A DNA stretch of 64,000 nucleotides from Acinetobacter higginsii (GCF_000369525.1 NZ_KB850070.1:338808-402807), one strand, 5' to 3'; numbered from the stretch's first letter, positions 10,601 to 18,870 are shown. Notes: generated by a model from the sequence alone, not told the origin. Translations and numbers: made by a program.

Positions 10601-11169
10601 AACGCTGTGGCCATACTTCGCCTTGGGGCGAACAAGGTCTTGGTCTCGGACTTGCCATCGTACAACGTATGACCAGCCTGCTTGATTTTCCTGTGCATGT
10701 CTATTCGGAACTGGGTAAAGGCTCTTGCTTCATGATTGAAGTACCAATCGCTGAAGCGCCAAAAATTCAAATGGCGGTACCGCATGTGCCGGCACTGCAA
10801 CATACCGCCTATAAAGTGTTGTGCTTGGACAATGATGAAACCATTTTAGAAGGCATGCGCACTTTACTCAGCAAATGGGGCTATCAGATTTTTACTGCAA
10901 CAGAACCTGAGCAAGCCCTGCGACTGATTGAACAAGAGGATATTCAGGTCTGGCTGATCGACCAGCATTTGAACCATGATCAACGTGGTCTAGACTTCAT
11001 TGAACAACATCGACTGGCCCATATTCCAGTCGCGCTGATTACCGCAGATTCGGACCCAGAACTTCCGCAATACTTAAAACAGCAGAATATTGTATTGTTG
11101 AGAAAACCACTCAAACCAGCAGGCCTGCGTGCGTGGCTATCTGGTTTAAAAATCATGCCCATGCAATAA
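7651..11169 (+). CDS. SLC5-STAC-PAS hybrid sensor histidine kinase/response regulator (CrbS-like)
   Basis: A 1172-residue hybrid kinase. Order: SLC5 sodium:solute symporter-like membrane domain (about 8-525), STAC linker (about 560-632, ending LAGIIGAASARTLL), PAS domain (about 655-780), coiled coil, HisKA with phospho-acceptor H822 (ASHDLLQPMHA), HATPase (N-box N936, DTGPGI at 966, GLGLGLAIV near 997), and a C-terminal receiver with D1104 and K1152. All catalytic motifs are present. Family members (CbrA, CrbS, MxtR) couple a transporter-like sensor to control of acetate or carbon use. Its position divergent from yjcH-actP supports an acetate-switch role. No separate response regulator lies beside it, so the phosphate acceptor beyond the built-in receiver is encoded elsewhere. 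Confidence 0.88.
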   Translation: MEFDHVSNMNSWLILGVLALYIVLLFGCAFFGEKHASRLSTRGRMLLFSLTLGVYCSSWTFYGATGAAVRQGVIFLPIYLGPLLFIWFGYDIWKRLGRIRQHHAISSIADFVAARYGKSGSLAALVTILAVIAIVPYLALQLRAIALSASVILEQNAHIHTTTNSVLVLTAVLAILAMIFGTRHIAHTEQHGGLMLAVAFESFVKLFALLCVAAFFLLQSPDNIKQVSSDVSQHFHDLQQLGVPETFWVQTLLAGLAMICLPRQFHVAVVELRDEKHIRGARRWFAAYLILTVIAIIPIASWALHSLPESLGTPDIAVLALPLSYQQEWLALLAFLGGFSASTGMLLVASVALSIMLSNDLIMPALWRFKIISRHDQHLPRVLKLTRRISIVSVMLLGFLFFHFFNDINQLSVFGLLAFSAVAQFSPALIGGLYWRGASRQGVYVGLLMGFAMWSYTLLFPTVLRSLPDHYQEFAQHLLLFGPFDINGLRPEALLGFESFAPLTHGVLWSLGLNVVLYIWVSRLYRPSVAEQIQAESFFYYESKPLPSAQSNTDLTDLHLNAARLKVGDLLALAKRVTGDKPTLQAFQQFCEQNHVVLNENHVANGMWWRFTEQYLAGIIGAASARTLLTTAMINNGLALGQVANILDQASQWQRFNQNLLMTMIDHMTQGVSVVDKNMCLVAWNNQYLKLFDYPKDLVYVGCPIADLIRYNAERGECGPGPVEEHVRKRLHWMKVGSAHEFERIRKDGLVIQMRGNPIEGGGFVTTFADITAFRENEAVLEERVSDRTQQLANALTEQQLALEQADKANQSKSRFLAAASHDLLQPMHAARLFSTALEQSVHSTEDQQTLQQLDRALYGAESMLSALLDIARLEGGTIQPKRQAYALHDLLNDLELQFKSIAAQRNIHLSVHDTKFWVDTDPQWMRRIIQNFVSNALRYTAQGRVVVGVLRSAQRPNHIRIGVWDTGPGIHEQQRLKLFQEFERCGHTSPWGEQGLGLGLAIVQRMTSLLDFPVHVYSELGKGSCFMIEVPIAEAPKIQMAVPHVPALQHTAYKVLCLDNDETILEGMRTLLSKWGYQIFTATEPEQALRLIEQEDIQVWLIDQHLNHDQRGLDFIEQHRLAHIPVALITADSDPELPQYLKQQNIVLLRKPLKPAGLRAWLSGLKIMPMQ

Positions 11170-11484
11170 CTAGCAAAATATTTTGCAACATAGGCCAAAA
11201 TGATCAAAACAATGCACTTTGCTCGATAATGAATTGACCAAAGTGCTCAAATCATTATTGGCTATGGCAAAAACGTTCACTTACATTAGTGAACGTTTGT
11301 ACACTTACTTACAATTTAACAAGTATTTGTTTTTACTATTAAATTTTACCCTTAAAATTACATCTACAACTTTAGTCGTATTCTACTTGTTTTCTCGATA
11401 CCGCATAAATTGATCAAGTTCAACGAAACCTAGACCTCGGCTTGTTGGGTTTCTCATTACAAATTGTCAAAAAGGACATTGATC
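11170..11484. other. Intergenic region with two inverted repeats
   Basis: No coding region. The left part has an inverted repeat GCACTTTG/CAAAGTGC with a 17-nt loop (about 11213-11245). The centre holds a perfect 11-bp inverted repeat AAACGTTCACT (11271-11281) / AGTGAACGTTT (11288-11298) with no T run after it, so it looks more like an operator than a terminator. An AT-rich promoter-like stretch and a 6-bp stem (GAAACC/GGTTTC) precede the downstream gene. Confidence 0.5.
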
Positions 11485-12246
11485 ATGAATAACAGTCACC
11501 CTTCAACTGACCATAGCTCACAACAGTTTTATCGCCAATACAGTGCGAATGCCCTGTTACCTGAACTGGACTGGCAAACCATCTTTATACACAGCAAACT
11601 GGATGACACCCATTTACGCGCATTGAATACGCTTTACCAAGCCGCTGTTCCACTGGCACTCAATGTCTTTAATCAACTCAATTTTGATGTGTTTGCACCT
11701 GCGGCCTACCACCCACAAGGTTTAGGTTTATTTGAAAAACTGGCAGAGCAAGAAGATTCTTTCTTAGACGCACTCGAAGCAGAATCATCCCATCTTGATC
11801 ATGAAACACGCCATCAAATCTGGAGCATGCTATTACGTGGCGGTGCGGTATTGGTATTTAAAGCATGGTTAGGACATGTCAAAGGGGGTGAAAACCAACT
11901 GGATAAAACCCAGTTTGATGAACTGTCAGATTTACTGTTTATCAAAACGCGCCCTGAACAATTAGCGCAACGCTTAAAAGTCGATGCCAATGCGGCTTTG
12001 ACGCATATTTTCTTAATGTATGAAAATGATGTGTTCTTAGACCATTTTAATAGCTTGGAAACGGCCGCTTTATTTGTTGATTTAGGCGTTTATGATGCTG
12101 CATTCTTAAGTCTGCGTGATGATCGCGTCGCAGAATACCTCAAAGCCAAAGGCTATGTGACCCAAGAACAAATCGATGACTTGCAATGTGCATTGAATCC
12201 ATTGTACTGCGATAGCTTAATGCCAAAACAAGACTGTTTGGCTTAA
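11485..12246 (+). CDS. Conserved hypothetical protein, 253 aa
   Basis: I do not recognise this protein. The chosen ATG has AAGGA eight bases upstream; a TTG 21 nt earlier is unlikely. The predicted product is soluble, acidic and largely helical, with many Leu and Ala residues, no signal peptide and no membrane segment. Residues from about 95 to 245 suggest helical-repeat character. Three Cys occur near the C-terminus. It stands alone between the hybrid kinase and a terminator shared with the copper receptor gene, with a long upstream region carrying a perfect inverted repeat. Translation signals and a strong terminator support a real gene; no function can be given. Confidence 0.7.
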   Translation: MNNSHPSTDHSSQQFYRQYSANALLPELDWQTIFIHSKLDDTHLRALNTLYQAAVPLALNVFNQLNFDVFAPAAYHPQGLGLFEKLAEQEDSFLDALEAESSHLDHETRHQIWSMLLRGGAVLVFKAWLGHVKGGENQLDKTQFDELSDLLFIKTRPEQLAQRLKVDANAALTHIFLMYENDVFLDHFNSLETAALFVDLGVYDAAFLSLRDDRVAEYLKAKGYVTQEQIDDLQCALNPLYCDSLMPKQDCLA

Positions 12247-12252
12247 ACTCAG

Positions 12253-12285
12253 AAAAAACAAGGTGGCTCAGCCACCTTGTTTTTT
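12253..12285. terminator. Bidirectional intrinsic terminator
   Basis: A-run, stem CAAGGTGGC/GCCACCTTG with a three-base loop, then T-run. It lies between the convergent 253-aa hypothetical gene and the TonB-dependent receptor gene. Confidence 0.9.
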
Positions 12286-12290
12286 GTTAA

Positions 12291-14405
12291 TTAGAACTTC
12301 ATGCTCATACGCATCCAGTAGTTTCGACCCGTATTATTGAATTGCTCTTCACTGGCAAAACCAAAACCCGAACTACCGGCTTTATTCAGGTGCTCGGTAT
12401 AGGTCTTATCCAAGACGTTATCTACCCCTACAGAAAGATCGATATCTTTATTGAGACTATAACTACCATTCAATGAAACCGTTGAGAAACCTGCACTTGG
12501 TTTCAAGTCATAACCCACGATGTTACCTTGATGCAAGCTGATGCGATTTTGCTGATCCACTACGCGCCACAACATACCCAGTGTATATTTATCAGCAACA
12601 TAACGTAGATTCACACGACCTTCCAAAGGTGCGATTTGTGGTAACGGTGTATTGTCCGTGGTATTTTTACCCCACGCATACATCGCACTCACATCTGCTT
12701 GAATGTGATCGCTAAACTGATAACCAATGCCTGCCTCAGCACCCGCAATGGTTGCATCCACATTCTTCGCACCAGCAGTAATGCCACTGCTGCCATGCCC
12801 ACCATGTCCACCTGCATGCATATGGCTATGATCGTGATAATTCATCAGAATATAGTCATCAATCAACCCTGCGTATGCCGACACCCATGAGTTAAATGCC
12901 CCCTGCTGCTGAGTAAAACCAAGATCTAACTGCAAGGTTTTCTCTGGACGTACTCCATTAAAGGTATTGCTCGAACCTGCATTACCATGTTCAGGACTGA
13001 ATAACTCCCAATAATCAGGCATACGTTCCACATAGCCCAAGCCCACATAACTGTTCACGCCATGCTCGGCATTTTGATTTTCCAAACGGACAAACGCACT
13101 GGGTAAGGTTTTTTCAAGCTGGGTATTGAAACCTTTGGCTTTAGAATCCGCACGCTCATCATCAACAGTGACTTGGTCTACACGAGCACCTGTCACAATC
13201 TTGTTCTGCGGGTTCAACTGATAGCTCAACTCACCAAAAGCACCATAAGACTGGAAGCGCATATCCTGACGGAAAGGTACATTCATCGATGTCATAGTCG
13301 GCGAGAACATACTGCCACCATGCTTATTAAACTGAGAATCGACCCCAGTGATTAAGCTCCATTGATCCCATTCAGAAGTCATGGCCAAACGAGAGTTCAA
13401 GGTACGGCGTGTCACTTGCATCGCCATCGGGTTTGGCATCAACATGCTGTGTCCACCATGTTGCATTTCAACCAATGGTGGTGTCCGTAGGCTATAATTA
13501 TCCATAATATGGTCGTTATAGCTGTAGTTGACCTGAGCTTCAATTTTCTTGATTACATCAGTGACATTTTTCTTTTCAAAACGTAGACCTAAGCTTTCAC
13601 GGGCGAATTGTGCCCCATCCATACCACGACCAGCATATTCAGCCTCACCATCCGCTTTACCACCTGTCAATTCAAGCCAAGTGTTTTCATCTGGGGTCCA
13701 GCCCAATGCAACATCGGCATTCCAGCGCTCCCATGAGGACGGGATGGTGTTGCCATCGCCATCTTGATAACTATTCGATTCAGAGCGGTTGGCATTTAAG
13801 CGGATATATTTTTTCTCATCACCAATCGCCGCTTCAACATTCTGGTCTAAACGCCCAAATGAACCCCACAATACACTCGCCTGTCCACGATAGGGTTTGT
13901 CTTGGGTGAGCTTTTCAGGTTCACGTTCAAAGATCACCGTTGCTGCTGAACCGGTATTGGCATATTGAACCGTTTGTGGTCCTTTAATCACTGAAATTCG
14001 ATCATAGCTTTCAGGAGAGATATAAGAGGTCGGTGCATCCATACGAGCAGGACATGCACCAAGGTTCTCCGTACCATCGGTTAAAATCTTGATGCGGGAA
14101 CCAAACATACCACGAAAGGTCACATCTCCATTGGTGCCACCGCTTTGTATTGAGTTAAAACCCATAATACTTTGTAGATAGTCGGCACCATCTGTCGCTG
14201 GGATGGGTTGAATCGGTTTCTTAGGATCGGCTTGCACCACCAAACCATTGCTCTCATTCGGTTGTTGTGCAGTGACCACAATCGGTGCCATTGAGACATG
14301 TGCCTGCTCATGCTGAACAGGTTCTGCCCACGCCATTGCGGTATTTGAAGCAGCCAAGATCGCAACCGTCAGCGGTTGTAATAAAAATTTAGGTTGAGCC
14401 ATCAT
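12291..14405 (-). CDS. oprC: TonB-dependent copper receptor (OprC-type)
   Basis: A 704-residue outer-membrane receptor: signal peptide (about 1-27), TonB-box-like start of the mature part (PIVVTAQ), plug domain (about 55-165) and a 22-strand barrel ending in aromatic SMKF. The plug contains C118-PAR-M122 and an extracellular region has H319-S-M321, together matching the CxxxM-HxM copper motif described for OprC. A His-rich loop (HDHSHMHAGGHGGHG) lies late in the barrel. ATG codons at 14405 and 14402 are both possible. The DUF2946 gene just upstream, also His-rich, is a frequent companion and suggests a copper-uptake pair. Control by copper is likely but no site was identified. Confidence 0.88.
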   Translation of the reverse strand: MMAQPKFLLQPLTVAILAASNTAMAWAEPVQHEQAHVSMAPIVVTAQQPNESNGLVVQADPKKPIQPIPATDGADYLQSIMGFNSIQSGGTNGDVTFRGMFGSRIKILTDGTENLGACPARMDAPTSYISPESYDRISVIKGPQTVQYANTGSAATVIFEREPEKLTQDKPYRGQASVLWGSFGRLDQNVEAAIGDEKKYIRLNANRSESNSYQDGDGNTIPSSWERWNADVALGWTPDENTWLELTGGKADGEAEYAGRGMDGAQFARESLGLRFEKKNVTDVIKKIEAQVNYSYNDHIMDNYSLRTPPLVEMQHGGHSMLMPNPMAMQVTRRTLNSRLAMTSEWDQWSLITGVDSQFNKHGGSMFSPTMTSMNVPFRQDMRFQSYGAFGELSYQLNPQNKIVTGARVDQVTVDDERADSKAKGFNTQLEKTLPSAFVRLENQNAEHGVNSYVGLGYVERMPDYWELFSPEHGNAGSSNTFNGVRPEKTLQLDLGFTQQQGAFNSWVSAYAGLIDDYILMNYHDHSHMHAGGHGGHGSSGITAGAKNVDATIAGAEAGIGYQFSDHIQADVSAMYAWGKNTTDNTPLPQIAPLEGRVNLRYVADKYTLGMLWRVVDQQNRISLHQGNIVGYDLKPSAGFSTVSLNGSYSLNKDIDLSVGVDNVLDKTYTEHLNKAGSSGFGFASEEQFNNTGRNYWMRMSMKF

Positions 14406-14476
14406 CGGTCTCTCTTAAAACATAGATAAAACAGAGCCAGAGTTCCAAAAAACCCTAACGAAAAGAAAGTTTTAAT

Positions 14477-14914
14477 TTATGCAAAGAGTGGCGGAGCCCG
14501 CCCTTGAGGCAACAAGAACAACCGTTGCAGTGCAAAATAAACATGCTTAAAGGCTTGTTGATACGCAACTAAACGGATTTGGATACGGACCAGAACCTCT
14601 TTCACCCCCAATTCAGGCGGCAATACTAGATTGGCATAGACCGTACAATACTGACATTGGTGGTTAGGATCGTGATGATCATGTTGTGGCATCGACACTT
14701 GAACATGTTCAAGCTGATGCTCGTGATGCTGAGATGCATGGACCGAATGGCTATGCGAAGCTTGTAGCTTCGGTAATAACAACGCCTGAGTAATGGTTTC
14801 ACAGACAGGCGCGATTTGATATTGCTTCGGAAGTAGCGGCTGCAAGAAAACCGCAATCTGTAAACAGACCGCGGTTAAAGCAAGCAGCAAGCCACAACGA
14901 AACAAAGAGAGCAT
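14477..14914 (-). CDS. DUF2946 family His-rich protein
   Basis: A 145-residue protein with an N-terminal hydrophobic signal/anchor segment (about 4-28), a long His-rich centre (HSHSVHASQHHEH, HDHHDPNHQ) and the CxxC-like pair CQYC, features of the DUF2946 family. The family is usually found beside copper receptors, and periplasmic copper binding is a reasonable inference. It lies 71 bp upstream of the OprC-type gene and 20 bp after def on the same strand, so it could be transcribed with either. The function is unproven. Confidence 0.75.
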   Translation of the reverse strand: MLSLFRCGLLLALTAVCLQIAVFLQPLLPKQYQIAPVCETITQALLLPKLQASHSHSVHASQHHEHQLEHVQVSMPQHDHHDPNHQCQYCTVYANLVLPPELGVKEVLVRIQIRLVAYQQAFKHVYFALQRLFLLPQGRAPPLFA

Positions 14915-14934
14915 CTTTAAAAAGTGTCTATCGC

Positions 14935-15465
14935 TTAACGTTTGACGCTTACTTTTTCTTTTTCACGTTGACGAACCACTTTTTCCACTTTCTCACGTGC
15001 ACGTTGACGCTTTAATGGCGATAAATAATCAACAAAAAGTTTGCCATTTAAGTGATCCATTTCATGTTGGATACAAACAGCGAGAAGTTCGTCAGCTTCT
15101 AACACAAATGCTTGACCTTCAAGGTTAATTGCCTCGATTTTTACGCGTGACGGACGCTCAACTTTGTCGTATATTTGAGGCACAGAGAGACAGCCTTCTT
15201 CATACGGCTGAGTATCTTCGGTCAGTGGAATGACTTTGGGGTTAATGAACACCATTGGTTGGTTTTTCTCTTCAGAGATGTCCATAACAATAAGCTGAAT
15301 ATGATGATCAACCTGAGTTGCCGCTAAACCTATACCCGGTGCCTCGTACATGGTTTCAAACATATCTGCTGCAAGCTGACGAATATCATCAGTGACTTCT
15401 TCGACTGGTTTGGCGATGGTACGAAGGCGGGGATCAGGAAAACTTAGAATAGGTAATAAGGCCAT
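14935..15465 (-). CDS. def: Peptide deformylase
   Basis: A 176-residue metalloenzyme that removes the formyl group from the N-terminal Met of new proteins. All three family motifs are present: [13 protein letters not shown] and QHEMDHLNG, which supply the Cys and two His metal ligands and the catalytic Glu. The start at 15465 has GAGG eight bases upstream; the longer frame adds ten non-family residues. It is divergent from the LysM-dprA-tsaC genes, the typical gammaproteobacterial neighbourhood, although the usual fmt partner is absent here. Confidence 0.95.
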   Translation of the reverse strand: MALLPILSFPDPRLRTIAKPVEEVTDDIRQLAADMFETMYEAPGIGLAATQVDHHIQLIVMDISEEKNQPMVFINPKVIPLTEDTQPYEEGCLSVPQIYDKVERPSRVKIEAINLEGQAFVLEADELLAVCIQHEMDHLNGKLFVDYLSPLKRQRAREKVEKVVRQREKEKVSVKR

Positions 15466-15587
15466 ACAGTCGTCCTCACTTATGCCATTGATCAAAAAAC
15501 CAACTAAAGGGAATACTTGATCAAAAAATTGTGTGTAAAGTCGTTATTATAACGCAACTACACACATAATTTTTAGGAATTATGATA

Positions 15588-16739
15588 ATGAAAAAGGTTT
15601 TAAACGGCATACACTCATTTCATGCCTTGGGGTTAAAAAAACAACTGATTGCCGCTGCAATTTGTGCGGGATTAGGCATGAGCATTAATTTCGCCCACGC
15701 AGCCAGCCCAAATGTCAGTCCACCTTCAGTGAAAGTCGGTGCGCCACATGTTTATGTGGTGAAAAAAGGCGATACGCTTTGGGATATCTCAGGGAAATTT
15801 TTAAGTAAGCCTTGGCGCTGGCCAGAGATATGGGCAAGCAATAAACATGTGAAAAACCCGCACTGGATTTATCCAGGCGATCGCTTGCTGCTGTGCAGTT
15901 TGAACGGTAAACCATTGATTGGTAAAGATGAGGGCGATGGCTGTGACGGTATCATTCGTCGCTATACAGGCAATACCTCAAATTTACGTCCTCAAGTCCG
16001 TGTTGAGGCCTTGAATAATAGTGTTCCTGTTATTCCTTTGGCACACATTCAGCAATGGTTAGAGCGTACCTCGGTCCTGCCAGCAGATGCGATTGCCAAT
16101 ACCCCTTATATCTTGGGCACAGCAGACAACCGCGTACTTGCAGGTAAAGGTCAAAGTGTTTATGTGCGTGGTAAAGGCCTTGAAAACGGTCAACGTTATG
16201 GCGTATTCCGTGAAGGTGAGCCGTACATTGTATTGGACCAAAATGGCAAGAAACAGAATCTTGGGGTTGAGCTGACGCAAGTGGCTTCGGCTGTTGCCAT
16301 TCGCAATGAAAATGACATCACTACAGTTGAACTCACCGATAGTTATAACGGTGAAGTTCGTCGTGGCGATCGGGTGATGGCTGAACAGGATGCTATGCTA
16401 CCAACCTTATTCTACCCAATTGATGCCAATCAGGTAAAAGACGGCGGCAAAATCATTCGTGTGATGGGATCTATTGGTACAGCAGCCAAAAATGGCGTGG
16501 TCACCGTTGATCGTGGCACCGCTGATGGCGTTGAAATTGGTCAAGTATTCAGTGTCTATCAAGATGGTGAAGTGGTCAGAGATCCAAAAACCAAAGAGAA
16601 AGTGAAACTCCCTGGACAATACCTAGGTAGCGCCATGATCTTTAAGAGTTTTGATCGTATCAGCTACGCCTATATCCTTGAAAGCGAGTTACCGATCAAG
16701 CTTGGCTCGGATATTAAGCCACCTCGTTTAGATGACTAA
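15588..16739 (+). CDS. LysM-domain peptidoglycan-binding protein
   Basis: A 383-residue exported protein. It has a Sec signal peptide ending near AHA, then one LysM domain (about residues 50-100; YVVKKGDTLWDISGKFL... and NPHWIYPGDRL). The rest is a beta-rich region without a recognised catalytic domain. Proteins of this type commonly lie between def and dprA and are thought to bind the cell wall. The second Met (15588) has better spacing from AGGA than the Met at 15582. Only 10 bp separate it from dprA, so the two are probably co-transcribed. Confidence 0.85.
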   Translation: MKKVLNGIHSFHALGLKKQLIAAAICAGLGMSINFAHAASPNVSPPSVKVGAPHVYVVKKGDTLWDISGKFLSKPWRWPEIWASNKHVKNPHWIYPGDRLLLCSLNGKPLIGKDEGDGCDGIIRRYTGNTSNLRPQVRVEALNNSVPVIPLAHIQQWLERTSVLPADAIANTPYILGTADNRVLAGKGQSVYVRGKGLENGQRYGVFREGEPYIVLDQNGKKQNLGVELTQVASAVAIRNENDITTVELTDSYNGEVRRGDRVMAEQDAMLPTLFYPIDANQVKDGGKIIRVMGSIGTAAKNGVVTVDRGTADGVEIGQVFSVYQDGEVVRDPKTKEKVKLPGQYLGSAMIFKSFDRISYAYILESELPIKLGSDIKPPRLDD

Positions 16740-16749
16740 GTAAACGCCT

Positions 16750-17883
16750 ATGTTGAATCAATTATCACCTCATCACTATCACACTGTGTTGGTGTGGTAC
16801 TTGGTTCAGCATTCGCTGTCGAGTTTCAGCAAAATTCAGCAGCACTTTGGTGGTTGTGAACAAGCAACACAGCCTCATCGTTTATCAGAATGGTCGCAAC
16901 TGGGCTTACACGCCAATCACTTAAAACGTTTAGCAGAATTTCAAAGCCCTCTGGGTCAACAACAATTCCAACAACTACTTGATCTGGTTTGCAAATATAG
17001 CGATTTTATTTTAACGCCTGATGATATTGGCTACCCAACTCAACTGCTACCTTATGCAGATCGTCCACCCATTTTATTTGGACAAGGTCAGGCGCAAGCC
17101 TTATTACAACCACAGATTGCCATGGTCGGCAGCCGAAAACCGAGTCCACATGGACGCCAAGTCGCTTATGATTTTGCCTATTATTTAAGTGAAAAAGGCT
17201 TTTATATCAGCAGTGGTTTGGCCCATGGGATTGATCAAGCCGCACATCAAGGTGGATTAGCACATCAGCGTACGATTGCAGTGACGGGTACAGGCCTCGA
17301 TAGCGTCTACCCCGCTCAGCACAAACAACTAGCACAACAAATTACCCAATCTGGGGCCATCGTAACGGAGTTTCTGCCAACGACAATGCCCTTACAACAG
17401 CACTTCCCAAGACGCAATCGGATCGTCAGTGGTCTGAGTTTGGGTGTCTTAGTGGTGGAGGCTGCACTGAAAAGTGGCTCTCTCATCACGGCAAATGAAG
17501 CAGCCAATCAAGGTAAAATGGTATTTGCGATTCCTGGGCATATTTATAGTGAACACCATCAAGGCTGTCATCAACTGATTCGCGAAGGTGCCATTCTGGT
17601 CGATCATCCCGAACAGGTCATCGAAGATTTAGCGCTACCGACGCAATGGCAAACCCAACAACACTCAACAGATGAAGCCAGTACTGCTCCTCCGCCGAGC
17701 CTGCCCGCACATTTGATTGCGTTGTATCAGAGTCTGGACTGGATTGGACAAGATTTGGATCAACTGGCGCTGCACCATCCAATTACGATTGCAGAGCTGA
17801 CCGCCCAATTAATGGAATTGGAATTACTCGGTTTATGCATGCAACAAGCAGGACGCTATTTACGTTGTCGCCCAATGCATTAA
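16750..17883 (+). CDS. dprA: DNA-processing protein DprA/Smf
   Basis: A 377-residue protein that loads RecA on incoming single-stranded DNA during natural transformation. The extended Rossmann-fold domain covers about residues 90-300 (MVGSRKPSPHGRQ, SGLAHGIDQAAHQG, FPRRNRIVSGLS, ALKSGSLITANEA). A small C-terminal winged-helix-like domain (about 315-375) follows. The length is normal. The gene sits between the LysM protein and tsaC, the usual order in Acinetobacter and related bacteria, and fits a naturally competent host. Confidence 0.95.
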   Translation: MLNQLSPHHYHTVLVWYLVQHSLSSFSKIQQHFGGCEQATQPHRLSEWSQLGLHANHLKRLAEFQSPLGQQQFQQLLDLVCKYSDFILTPDDIGYPTQLLPYADRPPILFGQGQAQALLQPQIAMVGSRKPSPHGRQVAYDFAYYLSEKGFYISSGLAHGIDQAAHQGGLAHQRTIAVTGTGLDSVYPAQHKQLAQQITQSGAIVTEFLPTTMPLQQHFPRRNRIVSGLSLGVLVVEAALKSGSLITANEAANQGKMVFAIPGHIYSEHHQGCHQLIREGAILVDHPEQVIEDLALPTQWQTQQHSTDEASTAPPPSLPAHLIALYQSLDWIGQDLDQLALHHPITIAELTAQLMELELLGLCMQQAGRYLRCRPMH

Positions 17884-17919
17884 ACTAGTCATACTCTCCC
17901 CTATTTTCACATACATCCC

Positions 17920-18489
17920 ATGATTACGTCCTCTATTTCTGAAGCAGCTCAACTTTTAAAACAAGGACAAGTTCTAGCTTATCCGACAGAAGCAGTTTGG
18001 GGATTGGGTTGTGACCCCTTCAATGAGCAAGCGTTTCAGAACATTTTAGAGCTCAAACATCGTCCCGTTGAAAAAGGCGTGATCTTATTGGCTGGGCATT
18101 TAGACCAAGTCGAACATTTACTGCAAGGCTTGAACGCTGACCTGCGTCAGCAAGTGATCGCCAGTTGGTCGAATCGCCTTGAGACAGAACGTGCCACAAC
18201 GTGGCTACTCCCAGCTGATCAAAGTATTCCAATATGGATCAAAGGCCAACACCCTTTGGTCGCAGTTCGTGTCACGACGCATCCACTGTGCATGCAGCTA
18301 TGCCAGCAATTTGGCGGCTTTATTGTCTCGACCAGCGCCAACCCAGCAGGTCTCTCACCCGCACAAAGCTTAGAAGAAGCGCAGCATTACTTCAGCACTT
18401 CATTAGATTATCTCGAAGGTGATTTAGGGTTGAGCCGAGAACCAAGTCGCATTTTGAATGCACTGACAGGTGAAGTTGTTCGCGCCTAA
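17920..18489 (+). CDS. tsaC: Threonylcarbamoyl-AMP synthase (Sua5/YciO/YrdC family)
   Basis: A 189-residue YrdC-domain protein of the short TsaC type. It makes threonylcarbamoyl-AMP from Thr, bicarbonate and ATP for the t6A37 modification of ANN-decoding tRNAs. Visible motifs are YPTEAVWGLGCDP, the KHRPVEKG nucleotide-binding stretch, VAVRVTTHP and STSANPAG. It follows dprA with a 36-bp gap, a common linkage. Downstream is a region with a candidate antisense small RNA. Confidence 0.93.
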   Translation: MITSSISEAAQLLKQGQVLAYPTEAVWGLGCDPFNEQAFQNILELKHRPVEKGVILLAGHLDQVEHLLQGLNADLRQQVIASWSNRLETERATTWLLPADQSIPIWIKGQHPLVAVRVTTHPLCMQLCQQFGGFIVSTSANPAGLSPAQSLEEAQHYFSTSLDYLEGDLGLSREPSRILNALTGEVVRA

Positions 18490-18506
18490 TTAGGTGAATA
18501 GCGGAC

Positions 18507-18650
18507 AAAAAAAAGCTCAGTTATATAGGGATAACTGAGCATAAAAAGGATGTGTATAATCACATCCAGAGGGTCCGTAAATTTGGTGAGCAACCTATTC
18601 ATTCTAAAAATGAATCATCTTGCTGTGCTTGCTATTATGAGGGAATCGTC
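18507..18650 (-). ncRNA. Candidate small RNA downstream of tsaC
   Basis: On the minus strand a good sigma70 promoter (TTGTTA 18682-18677, 17-nt spacer, TATAAA 18659-18654) is followed by a transcript of about 140 nt starting near GGGACG. It can fold into three hairpins: ATTCAT/ATGAAT, GGATGTG/CACATCC followed by TTTTT (18566-18547), and GCTCAGTTAT/ATAACTGAGC (18540-18515) followed by eight Ts. The last two both look like intrinsic terminators. No open reading frame explains the segment. It does not match 6S, 4.5S, tmRNA or RNase P as I know them. The alternative is read-through protection for tsaC, but the T runs are on the wrong strand for that. Confidence 0.6.
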
Positions 18651-18653
18651 CCA

Positions 18654-18682
18654 TTTATACAAATATATTATTTATCTAACAA
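18654..18682 (-). promoter_or_regulatory. Sigma70-type promoter of the candidate small RNA
   Basis: TTGTTA (18682-18677), exactly 17 bases, then TATAAA (18659-18654), with the likely start at 18652-18647. It is surrounded by AT-rich DNA and faces the two hairpin-plus-T-run signals 85-140 bases downstream. Confidence 0.55.
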
Positions 18683-18831
18683 AAAGTGTGAAAAGCGTAC
18701 CAATTTTGTCACTTCCTCATTTTCAATAAAATTATATTTATATTTTTATTCAGCTTTTTTTTGATCATAAATTTAGTAAATCTTAAAAATATATTTGCAA
18801 ATCATATAGAAAGCACAGTCACCAAAAAATA

Positions 18832-18870
18832 TTTTTGGTGCGTTTGTTGATATTTTAAACAAACGCACCA
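18832..18870 (-). terminator. Intrinsic terminator of the EamA transporter gene
   Basis: A 13-bp stem, TGGTGCGTTTGTT (18836-18848) / AACAAACGCACCA (18858-18870), lies after the stop codon of the minus-strand exporter. On the minus strand the stem is followed by an AT-rich stretch containing a T run. Confidence 0.75.

Noticed and set aside
11271..11298. The 11-bp inverted repeat as a terminator for the hybrid kinase gene
   Set aside because: No T run follows on either strand and it lies 100 bp past the stop codon; an operator is a better reading.
18515..18540. The hairpin after tsaC as the tsaC terminator
   Set aside because: The run of eight Ts lies on the minus strand; on the plus strand the stem is followed by ATAAAAAGG, so it fits a leftward transcript better.
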